Assembly (NCBI GenBank): GCA_030654555.1
Contig: JAURXG010000592.1
Coordinates: 1-11,882, forward strand
DNA from: Aquabacterium sp.
GTDB lineage: Bacteria; Pseudomonadota; Gammaproteobacteria; Burkholderiales; Burkholderiaceae_C
DNA length: 11,882 nt
Direction of reading: 5' to 3'
The position numbers and the translations under genes are program-made. Within the stretch, counting starts at the first letter, position 1; each line of letters begins with the position of its first letter. Below are positions 1 through 6,852 of the stretch, piece by piece. Under the pieces are notes generated by a model that ran no database searches, was not told the origin of the DNA, and saw nothing but the letters and a program-made list of their open reading frames with translations.

Positions 1-1
1 G

Positions 2-2458
2 CTGGGCGATCTGGGCACCCTGGTCGACCGCGAGAAGGAGGCCGATTCCACCGCCCGCATCAACGGCCAGCGGGCCATCAACTTCAACGTCTTCAAGCAG
101 CAGGACGCCAACATCGTGGCCGCTGGTGATGCGGTGAAGAAGGCGATGGACGAGATCCGCAAGACCCTGCCGCCCGACGTGGAGCTGCGCCTGATCTACG
201 CCAGCAGCGACTGGGTGAAGGGCTCGCTCGACGGCCTGCGCCACACGCTGATCGAAGGCGCGCTGCTGACCGTGGCCATCGTCTTCCTGTTCCTGCACTC
301 GTGGCGCTCGACCATCATCACCGGGCTGACGCTGCCGATCGCGGTGATCTCCAGCTTCATCGCGATCTACGCCTTCGGCTTCACGCTGAACTTCATGACG
401 ATGATGGCGCTGAGCCTGTGCATCGGCCTGCTGATCGACGATGCCATCGTGGTGCGCGAGAACATCGTGCGCCACGTGCACCTGGGCAAGGACCACCACA
501 CCGCCGCGCGTGAGGGCACCGAGGAGATCGGGCTGGCGGTGATGGCCACCACCTTCGCCATCTGTGCGGTGTTCGTGCCGGTGGCCTTCATGGGCGGCAT
601 CATCGGCAAGTTCTTCCACCCCTTCGGCATCACCGTGGTGGTGGCGGTGATGGTGAGCCTGTTCGTCAGCTTCACGCTCGACCCGATGCTCTCCAGCATC
701 TGGAAGGACCCGCCGTCGCACTACCTGAAGCAGTGGCCGGTGATCGGCCATGCCATCCGCGGCACCGACCGGCTGCTCGACGTGATGCACGGCGTCTACG
801 AGCGCTTGATCCACTGGATCTTCTCGGCGCGCCGCTGGTCGCTGTGGCTGCCGGCCTACGGCCACGGCTTCGGCGCCGACGGCCGGCGCGACAAGGCCAG
901 CGCGCGCCACTGGCGCCGCGCCACCCTCACGCCGCGCGGCGTGGTGATGGCGGTGGGCGGGCTGTCCTTCGTGGTGGCCCTGGCGCTGGCGCCACTGGTG
1001 GGCAGCGAGTTCGTGCCCAAGACCGACCAGGGCTTCACCCAGCTGCAGCTGCGCCTGCCGGTGGGCGCCAGCCTGGAGCGCACCGATGCCAAGGTGCGCC
1101 AGATCGAGGCCATCGTGCAGGCCATGCCCGAGGTGCAGACGCTGTCGACCTACGTCGGCGGCGCCGGCCAGCGCAACCAGGCCTGGCTGAACATCGCGCT
1201 CAAGGACCGCAAGGACCGCAAGCGCAGCCAGCAGCAGGTGGAAGATGCGATGCGCGAGCTGATCGCCAAGGTGCCCGGTGTCGATGCCTCGGTGGGCTTC
1301 AACCGGCCGATCTACGTCGCCATCCTCGGCAACGACCCCGAGGGCCTGGCGCGCGTGGCCGACGAGTTCGCCGAGAAGGTCAAGAAGATCCCCGGCGTGG
1401 TGGATGTCGAGTCGTCGGTCAAGCCCGGCCTGCCGGCCTACGCGGTGCGCCTGAAGCCCGGCGCGGTGCGCGAGCTGGGCCTGACCGCGCCGCAGCTGGC
1501 CAGCAGCCTGCGTGCCTATGTCAACGGCGAGGTGGCCACCTACTGGACCACCTCCGACGGCAACCAGGTGGAGGTGGTGCTGCGCCTGAACGAGACCCAG
1601 CGCGAGCGCATGGACCAGCTGCGCCAGCTGCCGGTGGCCTTTGCCAAGGACGGCACGCCGATCGCGCTCGACAGCGTGGCCGACATCACCCAGGTGTTCA
1701 ACCCCGAGATGATCCGCCGGCAGAACCTGCAGCGCCGCGAGGCGGTGTTCGCCGGCGTCAAGGACCGCAGCCCCGGCGAGGTGGGCGACGACGTGCAGAA
1801 GCTGATCAAGGCCACCACGCTGCCGCCGGGCTACAGCTTCGACGTGGGTGGGCAGATGCAGCAGCAGGCCGAGGCCTTCAGCGGCCTGCTGGCGGCGATG
1901 GCGCTGGCGGTGATCTTCATCTACATCGTGCTGGCCAGCCAGTTCGGCAGCTTCCTGCAGCCCATCGCCATCATGGCCAGCCTGCCGCTGGCGCTGATCG
2001 GCGTGATGCTGGCGCTGCTGCTGTGGGGCAGCACGCTCAACGTCTTCAGCATGATCGGGCTGGTCATGCTGATGGGCCTGGTGACCAAGAACGCCATCCT
2101 GCTGGTCGACTTTGCCAACCACGCGCGCAAGGCCGGCGCCACGGTGGCCGAGGCGCTGCTGCAGGCCGGGCTGATCCGCATGCGGCCGATCATGATGACC
2201 ACCGCGGCGATGATCTTCGGCATGCTGCCGATGGCGCTGGCGCTCAACGACGGCGGCGAGATCCAGGCGCCGATGGGCCGCGCCATCATCGGCGGCGTGA
2301 TCACCAGCACCCTGCTCACGCTGGTGGTGGTGCCGGTGATCTACAGCTACCTGGTGCGCGATCGCCGGCCCGCGCCGCAGCCGTTGCCCGCACCCCTGTT
2401 GGCCGAATCCGCCGGCGGGGCGACGCTGCCACCGCTGGCCGCTGCCGACCGCGATTGA
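2..2458 (+). CDS. RND-family multidrug efflux permease (AcrB/HAE-1 class), N-terminus cut by window
   Basis: This is the inner-membrane permease of a tripartite RND efflux pump, a proton-driven exporter working with a periplasmic adaptor and an outer-membrane channel. About 818 residues are present; the family usually has 1020-1060, so roughly the first 200-250, including the first membrane helix, lie before the window. The reading frame is open from base 2. In the fragment's numbering the TM4 motif GLLIDDAIVVREN carries the paired Asp (D146-D147). The TM10 motif GLVTKNAILLVDFA carries the relay Lys (K696), followed by Arg and Thr in IRMRPIMMTT, equivalent to AcrB R971 and T978, so the proton path looks intact. 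Two periplasmic porter halves and the usual helix bundles are recognisable. An extra basic stretch sits just before TM7. The tail after YLVRD is rich in Pro and Ala. Substrate cannot be read from the sequence, and no adaptor gene follows it; one may precede it outside the window. Confidence 0.95.
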   Translation: MGDLGTLVDREKEADSTARINGQRAINFNVFKQQDANIVAAGDAVKKAMDEIRKTLPPDVELRLIYASSDWVKGSLDGLRHTLIEGALLTVAIVFLFLHSWRSTIITGLTLPIAVISSFIAIYAFGFTLNFMTMMALSLCIGLLIDDAIVVRENIVRHVHLGKDHHTAAREGTEEIGLAVMATTFAICAVFVPVAFMGGIIGKFFHPFGITVVVAVMVSLFVSFTLDPMLSSIWKDPPSHYLKQWPVIGHAIRGTDRLLDVMHGVYERLIHWIFSARRWSLWLPAYGHGFGADGRRDKASARHWRRATLTPRGVVMAVGGLSFVVALALAPLVGSEFVPKTDQGFTQLQLRLPVGASLERTDAKVRQIEAIVQAMPEVQTLSTYVGGAGQRNQAWLNIALKDRKDRKRSQQQVEDAMRELIAKVPGVDASVGFNRPIYVAILGNDPEGLARVADEFAEKVKKIPGVVDVESSVKPGLPAYAVRLKPGAVRELGLTAPQLASSLRAYVNGEVATYWTTSDGNQVEVVLRLNETQRERMDQLRQLPVAFAKDGTPIALDSVADITQVFNPEMIRRQNLQRREAVFAGVKDRSPGEVGDDVQKLIKATTLPPGYSFDVGGQMQQQAEAFSGLLAAMALAVIFIYIVLASQFGSFLQPIAIMASLPLALIGVMLALLLWGSTLNVFSMIGLVMLMGLVTKNAILLVDFANHARKAGATVAEALLQAGLIRMRPIMMTTAAMIFGMLPMALALNDGGEIQAPMGRAIIGGVITSTLLTLVVVPVIYSYLVRDRRPAPQPLPAPLLAESAGGATLPPLAAADRD

Positions 2459-2481
2459 ATTCGCGCAGGCCCATACGCCGT

Positions 2482-2506
2482 GCGGCCCGGGTCAACGCGG
2501 GCCCGC
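2482..2506 (+). terminator. Possible stem-loop after the RND permease
   Basis: Starting 23 bases after the permease stop, GCGGCCCG (2482-2489) can pair with CGGGCCCGC (2498-2506) with one bulged base and an 8-base loop. No T-run follows, so it is not a classical intrinsic terminator. It may separate the permease transcript from the downstream BON-LysM gene, or be chance pairing in GC-rich DNA. Confidence 0.3.
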
Positions 2507-2522
2507 CGTCAGAACGTGGTCA

Positions 2523-2541
2523 GATCGGGTCGGCGCCGATC
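2523..2541. repeat. Short inverted repeat GATCGG-N7-CCGATC upstream of the BON-LysM gene
   Basis: GATCGG at 2523-2528 and its exact complement CCGATC at 2536-2541 flank 7 bases. GATCGGG also recurs directly at 2523-2529 and 2538-2544. The element ends 27 bases before the ATG, where an operator or a leader hairpin could act. No convincing -10/-35 pair can be named beside it, so a regulatory role is only inferred. Confidence 0.3.
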
Positions 2542-2557
2542 GGGCGCGCGCAACGAT

Positions 2558-2562
2558 GGGAG
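2558..2562 (+). promoter_or_regulatory. Ribosome binding site of the BON-LysM gene
   Basis: GGGAG lies 6 bases before the ATG at 2569. This spacing supports that start over the in-frame ATGs at 2575 and 2578. Confidence 0.6.
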
Positions 2563-2568
2563 CACGAC

Positions 2569-3069
2569 ATGGGCATGATGAGTTTTCTGAAGGAAGCCGG
2601 CGAGAAGCTGTTCGGCAAACCCGAGGTCAAGGCCGCCGAAAGCGCCGCTGCAACAGCGCCGTCGCCGGAAGCCGTGGCGGCGCTCAACGCGGCCGCTGGC
2701 CGGGCCATCGCCGACTACGTGGTGGCGCAGGGCCTGTCGGTGGACGCATTGAACGTGGACTTCGACGGCGCCAGCTGGACCGTCACCGTCTCCGGCAGCG
2801 TGGCCGACCAAGCCACCAAGGAGAAGGTGCTGCTGTGCTGCGGCAACGTCAAGGGGGTGGCCGCCGTCAACGACCTGCTGGTCGTCAACAGCCCCGCGCC
2901 CGAAGCGCAGTGGCACACCGTGGTGTCGGGCGACAACCTGTCGAAGATCGCCAAGGCCTTCTACGGCGACGCCAACAAGTACCCGGTGATCTTCGAGGCC
3001 AACAAGCCGATGCTGTCGCACCCCGACAAGATCTATCCGGGGCAGATGCTGCGCATCCCGCCGCTGTAG
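2569..3069 (+). CDS. kbp: BON-LysM protein, Kbp/YgaU family (potassium-binding protein homologue)
   Basis: A 166-residue protein laid out like E. coli Kbp (YgaU, about 149 residues), a soluble protein that binds K+ and changes conformation on binding. The N-terminus MGMMSFLKEAGEKLFGK matches the family's short start helix. An Ala-rich linker (about 20-44) is longer than in E. coli and accounts for the extra length. A BON domain follows (about 45-106) with the typical VTVSGSVADQATKEKVLL stretch, then a LysM domain (about 115-164) with WHTVVSGDNLSKIAKAFYG and the family-typical IFEANKPMLSHPDKIYPGQ before LRIPPL. No signal peptide is visible, which fits a cytoplasmic protein rather than a wall-binding one. 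A Cys pair (C90-C91) sits in the BON helix where E. coli Kbp has Ala-Val. It has its own Shine-Dalgarno sequence and faces the chemotaxis genes tail to tail. Family assignment is firm; K+ binding is inferred from homology. Confidence 0.92.
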   Translation: MGMMSFLKEAGEKLFGKPEVKAAESAAATAPSPEAVAALNAAAGRAIADYVVAQGLSVDALNVDFDGASWTVTVSGSVADQATKEKVLLCCGNVKGVAAVNDLLVVNSPAPEAQWHTVVSGDNLSKIAKAFYGDANKYPVIFEANKPMLSHPDKIYPGQMLRIPPL

Positions 3070-3087
3070 ACCGGCGGGGTCCGGACC

Positions 3088-5508
3088 TCAGGCCGTGGCC
3101 TCCCAGGCCACGGCGCGCGGCTTGGTCGACTTGGCGTCGGCCTCGGTCTCGCGGCGGTAGGCGCCGCAGCCGATGAACTCGCTGTGGCCCAGCGGCAGGA
3201 TGTACGACTCCTTGGGCGTCACTTCCTTGGTGCTGGGGCTGACCACGTCGTACTGGATCCAGCCGCCACCCGCATCGGCGGCGGCCCAGGCCTTCTCCAG
3301 GAAGGTGACCGGCTCCAGGCCCGGGATGGCCCCGGCCGGGTGGCCCACCAGGCCGGGGCGCGAGCCGAACACGCTGATGCCGCCGTTGCGGTCGAAGATG
3401 AAGAGGTAGAGGTCGCGGTCGATGAAGGCGCCATCGACGGCGTGGAAGTCGGCAAAGGCCTGCTCGCGGCCCACCTGCTCGATGTGGGCCATGGCCTGCA
3501 CCACCAGGTCATGGGCCTCGTCGGCCGAGCCTTGCCGCAGGCGCATCGACACCACCGCCAGGCGCAGTGCCTGCGCACGCTCCATCAGCGTGCTGGAGGC
3601 GCTGGCCGACAGCTCCACCAGCGAGGCGTTCTCGCGCGTGATCTTGTCGAGGTTGCCCACGCTCTGGGTCACCTCGTCCAGCCCCGCGGCCTGCTGCGTG
3701 CTGGCGGTGGAGATCGAGCGCAGGCGGCCCGACACCTCGCGCACGCCGCTGACGATGGTGTCCAGCGACAGCGCCACATGTTGCAGCTTGGACGCCGAGG
3801 TTTCGACCTGCGTCGACGCATTGCCGATCAGCAGGCGGATCTCCTCGGCCGATTCGGCGCAGCGGCGCGCCAGCTGCCGCACCTCGCTGGCCACCACGGC
3901 AAAGCCCTTGCCGGCATCGCCCGCGCGCGCGGCTTCCACCGCGGCGTTCAGCGACAGCATGCCGGTCTGGAACGCCACGTCGTCGATCACCGCCACCACC
4001 TCGGCCACGCGCTGCGAGGCCTCCTGCATCTGCGCCATCGCGCCCACCGTCTCGGCCATCGCGCCATGGCCCTGCTCGGCCTGGTTGAACAGGCCCTCGG
4101 TCAGGCTGTCGAGCGCGCGTGCGGCTTCGGCGTTCTGCGCCACCGCGGTGCTGAGCTGGCCGATGGAGTCGACCGAGCTGCGCAGGCTGCCGGCCTGCTC
4201 GTCGGTGCGCTCGGACAGCCGCTGGCTGCCTTCGGCCACCTGCGAGCCGGCCAGGTTGACCAGCGCGGCGCTGGAGCGGATCTCGGCCACCATGCCCGAC
4301 AGGTGGATGCAGGTGGCGTCCACGCTGCGGCCGATGGCCGCCAGCTCGTCGCGCCCGCGCACCTGGGTGTGGTGCGCCAGGTCGCCCTGCGCCATCGCAT
4401 CGGTGCCACGCCGCAGCGCGCGCAGCGACGCCTGGAAGGTGACATGGAACGACACCAGCAGGTAGCCCAGCAGCAGCACCGCCATGCCGAACAGCGCGCC
4501 CTGCAGGACGATCTGCCTATCGATCGCCGCCAGCCGCCCGCGGATCGCCGCCTGCAGATCGACCGAGGCCTCGTTGTTCAGGCTCTGCATCTGGTCGATG
4601 GTGGTGCTGGCCAGGTCGAAGAACTCGGCGGCGCGCCCCTCGGGTGCATCGGTCGAGAACCGCGCGGCGACCTGGTCGCCCAGGCGCTTGAGGCTGTCGC
4701 GCGCCACCGGCCAGGTGCTCAGCGTGCGGCCGTTCGCATGCTCGTAGAAACCGACCTTGGCCGACAGGTCGGCCAGCCCGCGCTGCAGCTGGCCCGCGTG
4801 GGCCAGCACCTGGGCGCGCTCGACCGGCGTGGCCGACCCGCGCGACAGCAGGCTGGCCCCCAGGCCCCGGGCCGCCGCCGCCGACTCGATGGTCGGCATC
4901 ATCGTGTTGACCAGCAGGTCCATCAGGTAGTAGGCACGCGGCTCCGACCCCAGCACCAGACCCGAGCGGTCGCCATTGACCAGGTTCAGCTGCCGCACGC
5001 CCTCCACCGCCCGGCTGTGGGCCTCGAACACCTCGGCCGCCGAGCCGGTCGACCGGCCCTCGGCCAGCGCCATCAGCTGGCCGCGCAGCGGCTGCCACTC
5101 CTCGTCCAGCCGGTACGGCATCGGCTGCGACAGCTGGTGGTCCACCGCCGTCACGGCGGCCTTCAGCGCGGCCCGCACGTCGTCGCGCTGGGCCTGCACG
5201 CTGGCATCGCCGCCCGCCAGCCGCAGCGTCAGGCCGCGGTGCTTCTGCGTCTCTATCGTCAGCGGCAGCAACTGGTCGAGCAGCCGCGTGCCGGCCAGCT
5301 CGCTGCGCGTGGACTGCCGCTGCGCCAGGTGCTGCTGCAGCGTCAGCGCCATCAACGCCGCCATCGGCAGCAGCACCGACGCCGCCAGCAGCATCAGCTT
5401 GGACGACATGGGCAGCGCGAACATCAGCTTCGCACCGGGCGCCATCAGCAGGCGCGACCAGCGGCGCGGAGGGATAGGGGGCGAGGCAGCGGTCGGAGGA
5501 TTCGTCAT
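3088..5508 (-). CDS. Methyl-accepting chemotaxis protein with periplasmic helical domain and C-terminal Cache domain
   Basis: An 806-residue chemoreceptor. TM1 is about 37-57. A large, mostly helical periplasmic region (about 58-332) contains ETQKHRGLTLRLAGG and AAARGLGASLLSRG, the Q..RG style of NIT-like sensor domains; this label is tentative. TM2 is about 333-357, followed by a HAMP domain to about 410. The signalling hairpin tip reads DDVAFQTGMLSLNAAVEAAR, then AGDAGKGFAVVASEVRQLA. A Cache-like domain follows the hairpin (about 665-785: DLYLFIFDRNGG near 706, GGGWIQYDV, ESYILPL, FIGCGAYR), so it should face the cytoplasm. At the tip, Gly516 replaces the near-invariant Asn of QTN. No CheR-binding NWETF-type pentapeptide ends the protein. 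The start is the first in-frame ATG of the block; no clear Shine-Dalgarno precedes it. It lies 144 bases after cheB on the same strand and could be co-transcribed or have its own promoter. Ligand unknown. Confidence 0.93.
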   Translation of the reverse strand: MTNPPTAASPPIPPRRWSRLLMAPGAKLMFALPMSSKLMLLAASVLLPMAALMALTLQQHLAQRQSTRSELAGTRLLDQLLPLTIETQKHRGLTLRLAGGDASVQAQRDDVRAALKAAVTAVDHQLSQPMPYRLDEEWQPLRGQLMALAEGRSTGSAAEVFEAHSRAVEGVRQLNLVNGDRSGLVLGSEPRAYYLMDLLVNTMMPTIESAAAARGLGASLLSRGSATPVERAQVLAHAGQLQRGLADLSAKVGFYEHANGRTLSTWPVARDSLKRLGDQVAARFSTDAPEGRAAEFFDLASTTIDQMQSLNNEASVDLQAAIRGRLAAIDRQIVLQGALFGMAVLLLGYLLVSFHVTFQASLRALRRGTDAMAQGDLAHHTQVRGRDELAAIGRSVDATCIHLSGMVAEIRSSAALVNLAGSQVAEGSQRLSERTDEQAGSLRSSVDSIGQLSTAVAQNAEAARALDSLTEGLFNQAEQGHGAMAETVGAMAQMQEASQRVAEVVAVIDDVAFQTGMLSLNAAVEAARAGDAGKGFAVVASEVRQLARRCAESAEEIRLLIGNASTQVETSASKLQHVALSLDTIVSGVREVSGRLRSISTASTQQAAGLDEVTQSVGNLDKITRENASLVELSASASSTLMERAQALRLAVVSMRLRQGSADEAHDLVVQAMAHIEQVGREQAFADFHAVDGAFIDRDLYLFIFDRNGGISVFGSRPGLVGHPAGAIPGLEPVTFLEKAWAAADAGGGWIQYDVVSPSTKEVTPKESYILPLGHSEFIGCGAYRRETEADAKSTKPRAVAWEATA
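3092..3114. terminator. Perfect 10-bp hairpin at the convergent kbp / chemoreceptor junction
   Basis: GCCGTGGCCT (3092-3101) and AGGCCACGGC (3105-3114) are exact complements around a 3-base loop. The hairpin starts 23 bases after the kbp stop and lies wholly inside the last codons of the convergent chemoreceptor, encoding AVAWEATA. A 10-bp palindrome GGTCCGGACC (3078-3087) lies just beside it, between the two stops. Neither strand has a T-run after the stem, so a bidirectional terminator is likely from position and stability but not proven. Confidence 0.45.
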
Positions 5509-5652
5509 GGCGATGCGGCAACAGGGGTGCGGACGCCCATCAGGCGCGTGAAGGCCGATGCTGCGCCCGCGGCGCGCCGGCCGGTGGCCGGATCAGCGGC
5601 GCTTTGCCCGCGCAATTGGGCCGTGCACGCTGGCCGGGGTGCCGGTGCGGCG
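5509..5652. other. Intergenic gap between cheB and the Cache chemoreceptor
   Basis: The 144 bases hold no credible gene. A small perfect inverted repeat, CCGGCC-GGT-GGCCGG (5577-5591), lies mid-gap without a following T-run. On the minus strand I looked for flagellar sigma-28 and sigma-54 promoter patterns and found no acceptable match. A promoter for the downstream receptor may exist here but cannot be pointed to. Confidence 0.5.
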
Positions 5653-6801
5653 TCAGCGCGCCGTGGCGCCCACCTGGCCCACCTGGGCCAGCTGCTGCTG
5701 CAGCCAGCCCGCCATCTGCCCCAGCGGCAGCACCGCGTCGGCCGCGCCCAGCTTGATGGCCTCGCGCGGCATGCCGAACACCACGCAGCTGGCCTCGTCC
5801 TGCGCGGCGGTGCGGGCGCCGGCGTCGCGCATCTCGCGCAGGCCGCGCGCGCCGTCGTCGCCCATGCCGGTGAGGATCAGGCCCAGCGCGTTGGCGCCGG
5901 CGCATGACGCCACCGACTTGAACAGCACGTCCACCGACGGCTTGTGGCGGTTGACCAGCGGGCCGTCGCGCACCGACACCACGTACTGCGCGCCGCTGCG
6001 CTGCACCTGCATGTGCCGCCCGCCCGGCGCGATGAGCACGCGGCCGTCGATCACCCGGTCGCCGTCGGCGGCCTCCTTGACCTCCATCGTGCACAGGCCG
6101 TTGAGCCGCTGCGCCAGCGCGGTGGTGAAGCGCTCGGGCATGTGCTGCACGATGACGATGCCCGGCGTCGTGCGCGGCAGACCGACCAGCACCGTCTCGA
6201 TGGCCTGCACGCCGCCGGTGGAGCTGCCGATGGCGATCAGCCGGTCGGTGGTGACGGCCATCGCGCCGGCCGAGGGGGCCGCCCCACCCGGCGCCAGGCC
6301 AGGCACCAGGCGCGGCATCGGCGCGGCGGGGGCCGCAGCGGCGGCGGTCGCCACGGGCCGGGGCCGCATCGCGCGCATGTTGGAGGCGGCCGCCGACTTC
6401 ACCGCGGCCACCAGGCCGTTGGACGGGTCGGCCAGGAAGTCGCGCAGGCCCAGCTTGGGCTTGGTGACGAAGGCCACCGCGCCTTCGGCCAGCGCCTGCA
6501 TCGTGGTGGTGGCGCCCTTCTCGGTCAGCGTGGAGCACATCACCACCGGCGTGGGCCGCTCGGCCATGATCTTGCGCAGGAAGCTGATGCCGTCCATGCG
6601 CGGCATCTCCACGTCCAGCACCACCACGTCGGGCCACTGCGCGGCCATCTTGGGCCAGGCGAACAGCGGGTCGCTGGCGGTGGCGATCACCTCGATGCCG
6701 CCGGCGGTGAGCAGGTCGGCCAGGTGGCGGCGCACCACGGCGGAGTCATCGACGACCACCGCCGTGATGGCGGGGCGGCTGGGGGGCGGTGAAGGGGGCA
6801 T
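5653..6801 (-). CDS. cheB: Protein-glutamate methylesterase / glutamine deamidase CheB
   Basis: CheB removes methyl groups from receptor glutamates and deamidates receptor glutamines; it is activated by phosphorylation from CheA. The 382 residues show a receiver domain (about 12-130) with acidic pair D18-D19, phospho-acceptor D63 in VVVLDVEMPRMDG, the S/T switch around 90-91 and K114 in TKPK. An Ala/Pro-rich linker (about 140-182) is longer than in E. coli (whole protein about 350 residues). The methylesterase domain (about 185-375) carries the complete triad: S194 in GSSTGG, H220 in QHMP and D316 in GMGDDG. Spacings of 26 and 96 residues equal those of Salmonella CheB S164-H190-D286. The ATG lies 51 bases after the cheD stop with a modest GAGAAG upstream. 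With cheR and cheD on the same strand it completes the receptor-modification set. Fully intact, so function is confident. Confidence 0.97.
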   Translation of the reverse strand: MPPSPPPSRPAITAVVVDDSAVVRRHLADLLTAGGIEVIATASDPLFAWPKMAAQWPDVVVLDVEMPRMDGISFLRKIMAERPTPVVMCSTLTEKGATTTMQALAEGAVAFVTKPKLGLRDFLADPSNGLVAAVKSAAASNMRAMRPRPVATAAAAAPAAPMPRLVPGLAPGGAAPSAGAMAVTTDRLIAIGSSTGGVQAIETVLVGLPRTTPGIVIVQHMPERFTTALAQRLNGLCTMEVKEAADGDRVIDGRVLIAPGGRHMQVQRSGAQYVVSVRDGPLVNRHKPSVDVLFKSVASCAGANALGLILTGMGDDGARGLREMRDAGARTAAQDEASCVVFGMPREAIKLGAADAVLPLGQMAGWLQQQLAQVGQVGATAR

Positions 6802-6852
6802 GGGGGTTCTTCTCGGGCAGTTTCAGGAGCGGTCGAGCGGCGCTGCAGGCGC

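Noticed and set aside
733..2568. A long frame running from inside the RND gene into the BON-LysM protein, as if a fusion
   Set aside because: The upstream part is an Arg/Ala-rich out-of-frame reading of the permease; the real protein starts at 2569 with a good ribosome site and the family N-terminus.
2569..3069. LysM protein as a peptidoglycan hydrolase or secreted wall protein
   Set aside because: No signal peptide or catalytic domain; the BON plus LysM layout and end motifs match the cytoplasmic Kbp family.
3088..3114. C-terminal AWEATA of the Cache receptor as a CheR-binding NWETF-type pentapeptide
   Set aside because: It has Trp-Glu but lacks the terminal aromatic residue of the xWxxF motif, so the resemblance is too weak.
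5509..5652. Flagellar sigma-28 or sigma-54 promoter before the Cache receptor
   Set aside because: Only partial matches occur (a CAAAG without a properly spaced GCCGATAA; a GGCAC without GC at the required distance).
3184..5907. A 907-codon open frame on the + strand opposite the Cache receptor
   Set aside because: It is antisense to a receptor with clear domains, its product is low-complexity His/Arg/Gln-rich, and it arises because G/C-ending codons rarely give stops on the opposite strand.
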